Shown piece after piece: positions 12,261 through 24,079 of a DNA stretch of 64,000 nt. How positions within the stretch are numbered: the first letter of the stretch is position 1; every line of letters begins with the position of its first letter. Source of the stretch: Calliopum simillimum (lineage: Eukaryota; Arthropoda; Insecta; Diptera; Lauxaniidae). The notes under the pieces were generated by a model. The model saw only the letters and a program-made list of their open reading frames with translations. It made no database searches and was not told the origin of the DNA. The DNA lies in the NCBI GenBank assembly GCA_951812925.1, contig OX638368.1:122225309-122289308 (forward strand), in the 5' to 3' direction. Position numbers and translations under genes: made by a program.

Positions 12261-13100
12261 ACTAGGGACAAGACTTGTCTTTACTAGGACGATAGCCCTA
12301 TTACGGCTGAGTAAAACTCCCGATGGGTTTTGCAAACTTAGCTGCATAACGGTTTTTATCCACCTTCAAAGTTTTTGTCAGAGGCTCCTCAGTTTCCGAT
12401 CAATAGCTCGTGTCCCATTTGAGGAACCGGTTTTTTTATTAACTAAAACTGTAGCTAAATGTTCAACAAGTAATTTTTCTTAATAAACTATGTCAAAAAA
12501 TTTCACACTGTCGAGGTTTTGATGTAAAATGTTCGATCTTTTTTAGTTCTTCGAGCATAGCTCACAAAATTTCAATATTTCAAATAAACTTCCTTCAGAA
12601 AAATTTAACGTACGAAAAAAGTGTCTAAGTCATAAAACGCTTTTCACATATTACATATTACTCTCTCTTACAACATTTTCTCAGTTATACGTAATAAGAG
12701 ATCTAATCAAGACAAACAAAAACATGAAAACTATGTATTTTTTTTTGTAAACTGACGATCTTTGCACTACATGGGGACTGGGACGACGCTTGTACCTTTT
12801 TGAACAGTTGCCGAACTACTTAGTTACTTTTTGGGGCTAGATCCAAATTTAACTGCAGGAATGATACATCTCACACAGGATTCACAGGATATCCACTACA
12901 AGTTAAAACTTTTCACAACGTTTCACACCAAATTGATCTTTTTTCAATTCAATTAAACTTTTCCACATCAAAATAAACTTTTTCAAAGTCAAAAATAAAA
13001 GCTTTTTAAATTGAATTGAAAAAGATTTATTCGGTGTTAAAAAGATTTAACTTGGAGTAGTAGTTCTGTTTACTGAAAAATTAATAAATCTAAAATATCC
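12261..13100. other. Unassigned intron sequence with a MITE-like hairpin
   Basis: No gene. Around 12888-13056 the sequence CAAGTTAAAACTTTTCAC is mirrored by AAAAAGATTTAACTTGGAG, resembling the MITE at 43249-43367 (CCAAGT(C/T)AAACCTTT), so a decayed member of that family is likely. Confidence 0.4.
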
Positions 13101-14560
13101 TTCATTTAAGATGCACGTGCAATGACTTTCAAATCAACTATGGAGATAAGCAACTGAAAGAGTTCATTAAAATTGGCAACAAAAGACATAACTACGAAGA
13201 CAAAAGTGATGTTGTGTCAGAAATTGACATTTGACAGCAGCAATTAAGTAGCACAACAGTAGCGCAACAACCTTGAACTTACACATATAAAGTGTAAAGC
13301 TAAAGTGGCGAAGAAATTTCGAAAACAAAAGAAATGCGCCAATTTTTGAAACAATACAACAAAATATAATAAAAAGCAATTTAACACAAGCCAAGGACAA
13401 AAGTAACGTAAATATATGAAAATGTACAAACATTATGATCAATTACAAAGCATAAAGTAGCGCTGCCTTATTGTCAAACATTTGCTACTCTATGTACTGT
13501 CTGTCATACTCCAAGGACATTAAGGGCATATGTCTACAAATCATTGTGATGCTTTACACTTACTTAGTTAGCTATGACAAATCGCTATGACAAGGGCACG
13601 TGTTATTTTTCTTCAACATTTCTATGCTCCTTCTTTCTATTGCAATGCACATTGTAAAGGACGTATCATAAATTGCTGCATCACAAGGACATTTGGTTTT
13701 TACCTTTTGTTTGCGTAGCATATACATAAATATTTATGTATGTTGTCACAGCTCCTACTATTGGCATACGAATTCACTACAGCAAACATGTAGCGCAACT
13801 AAAATGAAATTTTATGTCCTTGCAAGGATAATTTATTTTAATTTTTTAGTTATTTCGATTTTTGACTTTAAAGTAGCCGCTACTGATTTTGAGAATTTCA
13901 AAAAAAATGTCCTTGATTTGTTAGATTTTTGCGCCGCTGTTGAATCTTCTACAAATTGAATGTTCTGCAACTGTTGCGCGTTTCATTAAATTTGCGCATG
14001 CGCACGTCTCCGTTGCCTAACAAGTGTGTGTTTATTAACACATGGCTGTAAAAACGCACAAGTCCTTCATTCTGCACTTTGTGCGTTTTCGTGCTCATTT
14101 GTTAACCACATAGTGATGAAAATAAAATGCGGCTTTAAAATAATAAGCGAGTGTTTTCATTGTTTTACTAGTATATTTTCTATTTATGTTGTTGTTGTTG
14201 TCGTCACTTGGAAAATGCTTTAATATGCCCGTGTGAAAACTCTATAGGAGACGCGAAAATTAACGCGCTCATTACCTGTTGTTTTTCATGTCTCTTAAGA
14301 AAGTTTTACAGGTACGGAAGAAAAAAGAAACAATTTTTATGTGGTTTGCATGATATTTACAAAGTCTATACAAAAATTCTGCATTATACTGTATGTGAGA
14401 CCAAATAACTGGTTAAAACAAAAACAAAACATTTTAGATTCTTTTATAGATTTTTTCTGTAGATCTTAAATAGTTCAATTCATAAAGACGTTTAGCTTAG
14501 TTATGTGTATGCTCAAAATTTTTTTCCAAGATTGCAAGTTGAAGTGCCGAATCTAAGACT
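13101..14560. other. Single-copy-looking intron block
   Basis: No repeat partner found in the window. Contains mixed-composition stretches (13200-13450, 13700-14110) with GCGCATGCGCAC at about 13994-14005 and a GTTGTTGTTGTTGTC microsatellite near 14188. Open frames here (13167-13442, 13693-13959, 14026-14223) lack family resemblance. Candidate regulatory DNA of hh by position only. Confidence 0.3.
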
Positions 14561-14574
14561 ATATAGACCTTATC

Positions 14575-15250
14575 GTAAAACTGCCTGGAAACTCGCTTCT
14601 AGAGAGTATACTCTCTCGAGAGAGGGACCATTTTCAATAGTGAATATTTTATGAAAGGAAACTCCCGTTCCAACAGGGATACTTTTTTTCAATATCGTTG
14701 ACATTTTGCACAAAAAAACATTATGCCACACTGAGTTTTTTCAATACCGTTGACATTTTTGTTCCATTTTCCACTGGATTTTGACAGCTAATTTAAAAAA
14801 AAAAAATAAACAAGCAATAGCGATTGCATCTGGATAAAGCAGTGGCGGATCCAACATTGTCAAGAGGGGGGGCCGATTGACTACATTTCTAGATAATAAC
14901 AGAATGTTTTCAAAATCTTTACATACAATTTAGGTTTGAGAGAGGGGGCGATCGCCCCCCCCCCCCTTGGATCCGCCACTGGGATAAAGTTTGTGAAAAT
15001 TAAGTTAAAACAAATTTTAGTGCTTTTTTTTTTTTTTTTTTTTTTTTAAATGAAAAACAAACCAAATATAAACATCTGATTTTCATTTATAAGAATCAAA
15101 TCAATCAAAAATTTGCAAAATTGGTGGTGTTCGGCCAAGTAAATCTCCCAACCTTCATAAAAAAAAAAGTGACAAAGTGGAAAGAAGTTTTAGTAGGACC
15201 GGCATAAGTTGGAAACGCTTGGATGGATATCAAAAATATTGTTGTCATAT
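14575..15250 (+). repeat. Tandem repeat T, unit 1 (hosts a hAT MITE)
   Basis: Direct duplicate of 15255-16085. Shared blocks include CTGGAAACTC(G/C)CTTC(T/C)AGAGA, TTCAATA(G/T)(A/C)GTTGACATTTT, CCACTGGATTTTGACAGCT, AACAAGCAATAGC and TTTTAGTAG(G/A)ACCG. The duplication is diverged. A 142-bp MITE interrupts this unit. Confidence 0.7.
14840..14981. mobile_element. hAT MITE with 8-bp target duplication
   Basis: Inverted ends CAGTGGCGGATCCAA...TTGGATCCGCCACTG, flanked by the exact 8-bp duplication GGATAAAG (14832-14839 and 14982-14989). The other unit of tandem repeat T keeps the unfilled site, GCATCTGGATAAAATTTGTG, at about 15844. Ends and duplication length are those of hAT elements. The interior holds a G run and a C run that pair. 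Confidence 0.9.
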
Positions 15251-15254
15251 GTCA

Positions 15255-16085
15255 TATCGAAAATCTATCTGGAAACTCCCTTCCAGAGAATATACTCCTT
15301 TTCTAGAGGGAGCAGTTTCAATAGCGAATATTTTATGCATGGAAACTCACTTTCCAAAAGAAAAACTATTTTTTGTATTATTTTTGACATTTTCACAAAA
15401 AAGCTATATGTCGTGACTTTTTCCAATATCGCTGACGATTTTCACAAATAACCAGTATCTAACGCTGAGTTTTTTCTATATCGTTGACATTTTGCAACTC
15501 TAAATTTTTCAATATAGTTGACATTTTGCAAAAAAAAACATATGGCAACCCTGAACATTTCCAATATCGTTGACATTTTTTCCATGGTACAATTATAGAG
15601 GTAGTCAAAACGAGCAAAGCGAAGACAAAAAAGTAGCAAGTTCTGTCAATGAGAACATAATGGGAACAGCATAATTGTTGTTGATTTACTAGTTAATTTT
15701 GACAGAACTTGTCACAAAATAAGAAGAAGAAGAAAGGCCCTCTGACGCTGGCGCTACCTTGTTACTTGTATCATGATTTTTTCCATCTTTCACTGGATTT
15801 TGACAGCTTACTTCAAAAAAAAAATAAACAAGCAATAGCATTTGCATCTGGATAAAATTTGTGAAAATTAGGTGAATGCTTTGCTTTTTTAATTTAAAAA
15901 AGGATTTTTTAATTATTTTAGTGGATTGCTGCTTTGACATTCAGCTAATTGGTGGAGTTCGAACAAATACTTAAGTCTTCAAACCTTCACAAAAAAAAAA
16001 AAGTGTTAAAGTGAAAAGTAGTTTTAGTAGAACCGTTATAAGTTTGAAACGCTTGGATGGATATTAAAAATATTAGTGTCATATG
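15255..16085 (+). repeat. Tandem repeat T, unit 2 (empty site)
   Basis: Diverged direct copy of 14575-15250 without the MITE, plus extra sequence at about 15570-15770 absent from unit 1. Contains three TATCGTTGACATTTT-like words (15478, 15515, 15562). Open frames 15177-15451, 15442-15639 and 15689-15940 are repeat shadows. Confidence 0.65.
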
Positions 16086-16434
16086 AAAGATATTTCAATA
16101 AGCTATAAAAATGTCTTACTAAAGTTTTTACTTCGCCAAAAATAATTTATTACAATATTTTTATTTTATTTATATTGATTTATAAATCATTGTTCCCTAG
16201 CAAAAAGTTGGGGAATTATTTTTTCCAATTTCCAAACATATTGCCGATAGCCATATTTTTGCGGTGAATTTTTTTTTTTTCCGATTGCAAACTATGGAGT
16301 ATGGGAATAAATTTTAGAGAGTATTAATTTAATTTATTGCATTTTACAGCAGGCATTAATATCAGTCTAGCTCACATAAGGATGATTCAAAAAACTATTT
16401 TAGTTTTATAAATTTTCCAATAGTTACAGCAACT

Positions 16435-16617
16435 GAAGAAGATGGTATAATGAATATTTTGACCCCACCTGAACTTCATTTAATGATAGGCATAGTACGA
16501 GTAATTCAAACATGGCTCAAAAAAAGGGACTTAAACCCAGTTTATTCGCAAGAAGGAGGAGTCGGGATTTTAATTTTCATATTTTCCAACTCAGGAGAAG
16601 TGAACCAATAAAACCTC
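16435..16617 (+). pseudogene. Possible transposon-protein relic (PPELHLMIGIV)
   Basis: An open stretch reads EEDGIMNILTPPELHLMIGI followed by a basic segment with TWLKKRDLNP, ending at TAA near 16615. The PPELHLxxGIV signature occurs, as I recall, in proteins encoded by repetitive insect sequences; this is memory, not a search result. No start codon, no full domain. The overlapping frame 16512-16712 is a shadow. Confidence 0.3.
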
Positions 16618-16699
16618 AGCATACAAATTTCACTGATCCTACTTCGAGGGAGGTGTGCCATGTCATTGCGGGGATGCAGATCTTCGAAAACACATGGAA

Positions 16700-17888
16700 T
16701 GCGCGCGCATAATTTTCGGAAATACGTACTGAGAAAAAATCAAAAAATACTCAGACATATTTACTCTCACTTTTGGCAGATTTTTTAACTTTTATAAAAA
16801 AATTACAAATGTCATATGCTGCCAAAAGTGTGCTACTATTACGCTGTTCTGGGAAACAGCTTCATTTTTTCCCATGGGGTAGTCTGACCATCAAAAAAAC
16901 CAAACGTCTGAACTAATGCTATGAACAATAAAAGTGCGTGCCATATATCTTACAGTGTCAAAATAAGTGTCATAAAAATGTAATTAACAATTTTAACAGT
17001 TCACTTAATGATTTGAAAATTAATTAAAATGTGCAAAACATGAATGCACAATTGGAAAAAATTTTTTCCATTCGATTTTATTTTATTTTATTTTTTTTAT
17101 TACCTTTTTAAAGCGGAAAAAAGCTGTTTTTGCCACGCTTCATGAGTATGTTAGCAATGTGGCACAAATTACTTGTTGCTGTCAAAGTGACAGTTGTACG
17201 CGCCTAAAGCGATAAGCGCATAGCGATTAATGCGATTGCAGTTGATGTTTAAGTAGCAAAATAAAAATTTAAAAAAAAAACTTCACATAATTATATACGT
17301 ACATACATATAGTCATATATATATGTATTTATGTCAGTAATCATTATAAAATATTTATAAATTTGTGTTAATTCAATTGTTGCCGATTAGCACGGTAACG
17401 TATTGTTTTTTCAATTAAACAGAGATAAAGACAACCGTGCAAATACCACACCAAGCATTTAATGACGCTTTTCACTACCTAAGGGTATACATAGTTCAAT
17501 AAGTCGAAGTAAAATTAGACTTTTTCATCTAACAAATTACTTAGATCCCTTTTTTTTGTTTGGATGATTTTGATAATTTTTACGATTGTGTTTGATAATT
17601 TTTACTGTGCCAACAATGAAATATTTACTTCTAAGCAATTCTGAAATTTTTATAACATTTTGTTTTTTACAGTTTTTAATAAAAAAGTAAAATGAACAAA
17701 GATAAACAAAAGTTCAGTAATTTTTGAAAGATTTTCGTTAAGAATATTATAAAACTTTTCTTTCCAAAAAATGTACAAAGCGTTACGCTTGCCTAGACCC
17801 AATCCCCCTTCGGAGCCTCACGAGATTTCTACATACTACACAAAAGGCAATTTCATATTGTAATTGCGTTTGTACTGGATATTTAAGT
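16700..17888. other. Single-copy-looking intron block
   Basis: Mixed-composition DNA with CAAAGTGACAG, GCGATAAGCGCATAGCGATTAA (about 17209-17230) and TTAATTAAAATG words, no repeat partner seen and no gene. 17480-17880 is more AT-rich with an A-rich run. Candidate hh intronic control DNA by position. Confidence 0.3.
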
Positions 17889-18180
17889 ATATGGGCATTT
17901 CTCAGAAACTTTTAACCTATAGTTGTCGTCAAGTTTTGATGTCAAACACGTGTCGTGTCAAACACCTTAGATGCATTTAATTCAAATAGTAATGATTTTT
18001 TGTGAATATTGGCCCGCGGACATATTGTTCAAACATTAAAAAGTATGTGCATTTACAAAAAATTCACAAAAAATCATTACTATTTGAATTAAATGCATCT
18101 AAAGTGTTTGACATGACACGTGTTTGACATCAAAACTTGACGACAACTATAGGTTAAAAGTTTCTGAGAAATGCCCATAT
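17889..18180. repeat. Near-perfect 119-bp foldback (hairpin)
   Basis: 17889-18007 and 18062-18180 are reverse complements over 119 nt with two mismatches (CGTGTCGTGTC versus CGTGTCATGTC; CACCTTAG versus CACTTTAG), separated by a 54-nt spacer. No target duplication or known terminal motif was recognised. If transcribed inside the hh intron it would form a long double-stranded stem. Confidence 0.9.
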
Positions 18181-19025
18181 ATTCTTTATAAATTCGATGT
18201 GACAATGCCTTTGCCTATAAACATCTGTATTCGAAGCCATTCGCAAATTACTAAAAAAGTTTTACCTAAATTTTCGAACCCCCTCCCCTCCGCTCATGTT
18301 AGAAATCGTACATGGCACACTAATGGCACTTCCAAAAGTAGCGCCTAAGAATGAAAGTTGATGAAACAGACTTACGGTCATCTCCTAAGGAACGAATAAA
18401 ATCCAATATTGAAAAAATTACTCTGTTCAGCTTCAAAATAGAATCTGACGGGAAATAAGTCATTCTTACCTAATTTGCGTACGGGGAATTCAGTGGTGCT
18501 TTCCTTTTTACCTGTATTGGTTCATTGCACCATACAAAATGTTCAAATGAATTTTTTACCAAATTTTCTTATAAAGTGGGCACCAGACGGACTTGAGTTC
18601 TGAAAACTGAGTGCAGATTCTTTTCGGTCAGACCCCTATAAACAAGAAAGTGGACATTGCTAGGATCTGCGGCGGTCCATTTTTTAAACCACTAAGGATT
18701 TCAAAACTCAAGCGTTTTTTTACACAATACAAGCAAATTTCACTCAGCAAATGTTTAGGTCTTACCCCGGATAAAAGCCAGTCGAATTAGGACAAGAAAA
18801 TGTGGCATTTCTCATGAAAGCAAGAGCTGCAAAATGCTTTATGAGTTACGGCAACGAAATTTAACTAATGATTCGAGCAATGGCTGGGCAAGTATTATCT
18901 GAAATTTCACAGACAGACATTGGCACCTTCTAAATGCCTCAAAACGCTGTACGTACTGAGATCAAGATTTGGGATAATACACGTACAACCGAAATGATTA
19001 ATGCAAAATTCTAAACAAACATTTT
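18181..19025. other. Unassigned intron sequence
   Basis: No gene and no repeat partner noticed. Open frame 18124-18348 starts inside the foldback arm and is not supported. Text from 18590-18960 has many short frames with stops and could be a very old coding relic, but I recognise no family. Confidence 0.3.
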
Positions 19026-19751
19026 TTTTTTTGACTATTTTTCATTCACAAAACTTTAGCTATTGCAAGTACATACAACTATAAATAAATATGGCAATAT
19101 TTGCTATAAAAATTCCCATACATTTTTATTATTTGCCATAAAAATTTAATATTGGTGCATAAATTTGCTCATAATATATTGACTTAACGTTTGATGTCAA
19201 CTGCAATTCTATGAAATGGAACAAAACAAATGTAGATTTCACTGAAAAGTTAGCACTTTATTTTATTGGGAAATTTTATTTTGAAGTGCTATAGATTATG
19301 TTTATATACACTGCTAATTAACTGCGTTACTGAAACTCTCCATGTGACTCATTTGGTTCCAAAGAATTAATTTGACCAGCAAAACCTCAATTGATCTTAG
19401 ATTAGTTTATTATGGGCGCATAAATACTTTGGGTATAAATTAATAATGTTTTATCAAGTGACATTTCTTATTAACTTTATCTCTTTAATTAATATAAAAT
19501 TGCGATTTATTACGTTGTAATTATTTTATTGATAATAATCGCAAACGTGAGGCTTAAAAATATATGATCAAAGGTAAAAATATTAAACTGAGGAATTTAT
19601 GTTTGATTGTTTTGTTTATTTGATTTGTGAATTACGTGGAAGATTTACGTATTACTTTGAATGACTTATTTTTTAATGCTTACTTTTAGAGCCCATATAA
19701 TTTACAAAAACTATGAAGGTAGGTTGAGAGTCCTAATAAATATTTCTTATT
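19026..19751. other. AT-rich conserved-looking intron block
   Basis: Dense in homeodomain-type words: GCCATAAAAATTTAATA, GGTGCATAAATTTGCTCATAA, AGTTTATTATGGGCGCATAAA, TTAATTAATATAAAATTGCG. No repeat partner in the window. This looks like developmental enhancer DNA, but that is only a reading of motif style. Confidence 0.3.
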
Positions 19752-20045
19752 TATACCCTACACACAAGGGAAATTCGCTTTTTTCTTTCGTTTGTAATAC
19801 AGAGATGGAAGCGTGGCAAGTATAGAAAAGTATAAATTTTTTTGGTTCGTATATATATATGTATCCGACTGAAAAACAAAGAAAAAAAACGATGAAAATC
19901 AGCCTACGTCGTAAAAATCAGCTAAGAAAATTTAAAATGAGCAAAATCGGTCAAGGGACAGATAAAGTTAAAAAAACACGCATTTAAAACGATTATGCAC
20001 CCAAAATACACATAATTACTAGAAACAATCAGACAACTTCAGAAC
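19752..20045 (+). mobile_element. mini-me/DINE-like Helitron, copy F (decayed, 5' part)
   Basis: Starts TATACCCTACACACAAGGG, followed by CGTTTGTAATACAGAGATGG, GAAAAGTATA and later ATGAGCAAAATCGGTCAAGGG and ACCCAAAATACACATAA in the same order as copy B. The 3' hairpin end is missing. The 20046-20433 stretch after it is AT-rich filler with a GTGGATATCCACATATC palindrome near 20351. Confidence 0.7.
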
Positions 20046-20433
20046 AAAAAACTTGGTAATTTCGGAAATCAAAATTTTTGAAATGCATTAGGCCGAAAAT
20101 TTCTGAAGTGAGCCACGTAATAATTTAAATGTTAAAAAGGCTTTAAGGAAAAATAATGTTATGTAAAAACTAGTAAAGATTTTAGAATAAAAAATTTTTT
20201 TTCTAAAATATTAACATAGAACAGGGAGTAAACTAGCATTTTTTTTTTTTTTTTTTACCCCAAAATTATCATTTATCATTGAAAATCACCATTTCAAATA
20301 AATTAAAATCCAAGCATGTTCTCCGCCTCTCAGCAAACTATAAAAAATATGTGGATATCCACATATCTAGGAACTATAGCCCAGAAAAAAAATTTGGGTA
20401 ATCGATAATGGCTCAAACGTCATTAACAATATA

Positions 20434-20575
20434 CAGGGTGATTGGTAATCGGTAGAACACCAGAAAATGTTAGATTTTTGGGACTATTCTGAACAATTTT
20501 TCCTAGTTCGGTTTTTCGAAATTCGCAAAACTGACGGAGATATAGCCATCGGAAGATCGTCATATAGCTAATGCT
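20434..20575 (+). repeat. Dispersed repeat Z, copy 2
   Basis: Begins ACAGGGTGATTGGTAATCG and ends GCCATCGGAAGATCG; matches the reverse complement of 1-190. It abuts the hAT relic on the right. Confidence 0.7.
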
Positions 20576-20923
20576 CTCTAATGTGTAGGCAAAATAAAAT
20601 AAATTTCATTAAAATAACTTTGAATTATTTTATTTTGCTCACATATCAGAGTAGAACTTAGGCAATTTTGATGCTTAACGACACAACTATATGTTAAAAA
20701 ACATAAAAAAGCGGTCTTTACTATTTTATTATTATTAAAATAGGAATGTCGAAACGATAGTTCATCAAGGCTTTCGTCGTCCAGCCTAGACTTTATCTGT
20801 GTGCAAATATTTCCAATAGAAGAGAAAGCCTTTTCAGATTGCACACTCGTTGGTAAAATCAATAGCAAATTATTATAAATTAGATACAGATATTTTAATT
20901 TTCAAACTAACTCTGTTCTTGTC

Positions 20924-22449
20924 CACGGTCCGCTTGAAAAAAATTAACTGAAAGGTTTGAGGGCGACGGAGTTTTTTGTTGGGTTCTTTTCAGGACATCA
21001 TCCGAAGTCAATCCTGACAAGAAACCAAATCGTAACACGCGCCGATTTTGAAAACGGACAGTTTTTCTATTTTCAAACGAATATTTTCAAATGTTTGCAC
21101 TAAATACCGTTTATTTGTGCATATATCGACCTTGGCTACACCCCTATGTGAAAGCTCATACAATTTTAAGAATATTTGCCCAAGAAACCATACCTCTGCT
21201 TTCAACTTTAGTTCGGCGCATTTTTGATGGAAAATTTTACCATGCATTTAATATTTTTTTTATTTTCATACTAAATTTTGAAAATTCTTATAGAGATTAA
21301 AGTAATGTCATAATATGATTTGACTGGATTTCGGTCAGTAATCAATTAAATTGGGTTCTGTTTACATAAAAAGTTAACTTGATAGTGTGAAATATATTTG
21401 AAAAAGTGATACGGGACAAATAGCCGATTATTATGACCCACTTTCAAAATAAACGATTCATATTTTTAGATGAATTTTTTCAAACAAAGAAACTATACCT
21501 CTACGTTCAACTTTAAGTAGTTCGGCGCATTTTTGATTAAAAATTTTACCCTGCGTTTAATATTTTTTTTAGGGTAAGTTTTCAATATTCTTGTAGAGAC
21601 AAAAGTAATGTCATAATATGTTTTGGCTGGTATTCTGGCAGTAATCAATAAAATTGAGTTCGGTTTTTACGGAAAGTCTATTTGATAGCGTGGAATTGAT
21701 GATATTTATTTAAAATAATTATATCGGTCGAGTAACCGATTTCAAAATAAGAGAGTCATATTTTAACATGAATTTTTTCAATCAAAACACCAACCCAAGT
21801 GTTTTTGGATGCTAGGATGCCGAATCTGATACTCATTTTTTGCCAAGGTAACATCTAGTGGCAGTTTTAGGAAATAAATTAGCCGCTTCTTTTTAATTTT
21901 ACAGAACAAAATACCAACAATCCATGCAAAAATATGAATCGGTTATTTGACCGATATAATTTTTTGGAATAAATATCATCAATTCAACACTATCAAGTAG
22001 GCTTTCTGAAAAAGCAAAACCCAATTTTATGGATTACTGACAGAATAACAGCCAAACCACATTATGGTATTACTTTTGTCTCTATAAGAATTTTCAAAAT
22101 TTAGTATGAAAAGAAAAAATATTAAATGCAAGGTAAAATTTTCGATCGAAAATGCGCCGAACTAAAGTTGAACGCAGAGGTATGATTTCTTGGGCAAATA
22201 TGCATAAAATTGTATGAGCTTTCACAAAGGGGTGTAGCCAAGGTCAATATATGCACAAATAAACAGTATTTAGTGCATAAATTGTAAAATATTCATTTAA
22301 AAATAGAAAAACTGTCCGTTTTCAAAGTCGGCGCGTGTTACGATTTGGTTTCTTGTCAGGATTGACTTCGGATGATGTCTTGAAAAGAATCCAATAACAA
22401 ACTCCGTGGTCTTCGAACTTTTCAGTTAATTTTTTTCAAGCGGACCGTG
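20924..22449. mobile_element. 1.5-kb foldback transposon, CACGGT ends, TGTC duplication
   Basis: Ends CACGGTCCGCTTGAAAAAAA in inverted orientation, flanked by 4-bp TGTC on both sides (20920-20923, 22450-22453). Arms of roughly 500 bp are inverted copies (about 20924-21430 versus 21940-22449). A third partial copy (about 21440-21760) sits in the middle. CAC ends with 4-bp duplications recall Chapaev/CMC elements (inference). No transposase; frames at 21008-21300 are shadows. Confidence 0.8.
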
Positions 22450-23329
22450 TGTCTTTTAGTTGATTTCGTTTTTGGAGAAACAGTGTCATTAAAATTTTTG
22501 GTAATCGCCATTTTAAGCTTTTTCCATCGTCTCTGGTTCAATCGAGTCAATTATTTTAAAAATCTTACTACCTCATATTGTTTTTTCCGTACATTGATCA
22601 GCATCCAAATGTTTTAGCACACTAGCAATTATGTACATTTTTTTGGTATTTCTTTCAAAACTGAACATTTCTGCTCTTCATATTTATTTAGATTATGGAG
22701 GTATTGTAAAACACTTGATAATTTGGTACTCTTTCTTCTATATGAGTTTTCAACTGTTCTATTATGAGCTCATTTCCAAGCGGGCAATCTTGTTTTGAAA
22801 GTTCTACAAATAATAATACAATAACTGCGTTGGCGGATAAAAGTTTTGTATCCTAGCGTTTATTTGGTTGGAAGCAAAACAGAAACTATGTATATAATTA
22901 ATCAAAAGAAAGTAATTTTCGGACAGCAGACATTCTGCATTTATATATAAATCTATAGTAGTCTTTTGAAGAACGGCTTTTATTTATAAAACCGATCCAG
23001 CATAGCGAGCATAATGTTCCAGCGAGTTTTGCAATCCAAAGCTAATTGAAGTTCTTTTCCAAACTATTTTTTTATATATTTTTGGCAAATTTTATTGCTG
23101 ATTTACGAAATAAGTATTTTCACAATCCGCCGAACTTTTTCAATAACAAATCTAACATGGTCCTCCGATTCATCGCCTGAATTTTTGTTATTACACTTGT
23201 CGTCGGATTTTGATTCAGAATCAATAGTGTTGTTCACATTTTCCACATAATTTCTTTACACTATCTTTTCTTTTTAAATCGAAGTAATATTTTTAATTTT
23301 ATATTAAAAAATAAAAGAAACTTTAATAC

Positions 23330-23516
23330 CGAAATACCGGTATTAAAATTTGCCAAATACCGGTACCGGTCCCAAAATCGATACCGAAAAACCGGTATTA
23401 AAATTTACCAAATACCGGTTTTTAGGTATCGATTAAAATTAACCAAATACCGGTTTTTAGGTATCGATTTTTGGACTGGGATACCGGTATCGATAACACC
23501 GGTATTGCATTTTCTA
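23330..23516. repeat. ACCGGTAT subterminal array of hAT 2
   Basis: Seven or more ACCGGTAT or ATACCGGT words, alternating with TTAAAATTTACCAAATACC and GGTATCGAT, at the right end of the hAT relic. Clusters of short motifs next to the ends are typical transposase-binding regions of hAT elements; the exact terminal base was not resolved. Confidence 0.65.
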
Positions 23517-24079
23517 GTAGGAACCCACAAGATAACTTTTACGACGGAAGCAAAGTAGAGCTCCCTGAACACTGACTTGAGTTGCTGTAGCAGCTTTTAT
23601 GACCCGACAATTAGATAATAATTGGCAACGATAATTAAATCTGCACCAAATTTTTTCATAAGACTCTGGCTCTAGTTTGGGATAGCATAATTTTAAGAGC
23701 CTTAAACCGAGTACGATTCGGGCTAAAAATACTGATGCAGACAAATAATCTGTAATAATTTCTAGAACTTCAACTAACCTTAATATGAAAGAATTTCTGG
23801 ATCTCAAATTTATCTGTATGACACTGAGAAAAGTGCGTCTCGTAATTTTTATTTCACTCGAGAAGTAAAAAAATAAAAGTAATTAACTTTGAATTTCAAA
23901 CATAAATAAACATTTGTTTAAACTATTTGATGGATCCGTAAGGTAATATGCACAAATAAAATCTACTAAAATAATATAGTAATTGCCTACGTTTTTCTAT
24001 ACTAAAGAAAATAATACTTTCCACCAGAAAAATATATAATCATTTTTACTTTATAATTCTAGTAAAAATATTTATGTTT
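23517..24079. other. Unassigned intron sequence
   Basis: Open frame 23514-23807 (minus, 97 codons) has mixed composition but no recognised domain and begins inside the hAT end; not called. CACTGAGAAAAGTG at 23822 matches the end of another repeat at about 42723 (CACTTTTCTCAGTG), suggesting a MITE boundary. Confidence 0.35.

Larger units (their letters stand above)
20580..23516 (-). pseudogene. hAT transposase pseudogene 2, split by a foldback
   Basis: Minus-strand coding relic of a hAT (BED-type) transposase. Around 23080-23190 reads a KVRRIVK-like segment, and at 23017-23036 CKTRW, the hAT RNase-H fold signature before the insertion domain. Near 22690-22760 RRKSTKLSSVLQYLHN matches the hAT mid region. 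At 20750-20868 SVQSEKAFSSIGNICTQIK plus SRLDDESLDEL is the C-terminal dimerisation motif. Stops and frame changes interrupt it, and a 1526-bp foldback (20924-22449) sits between the mid region and the C-terminus. The right end carries an ACCGGTAT-rich subterminal array. No intact protein can be made. Confidence 0.8.
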
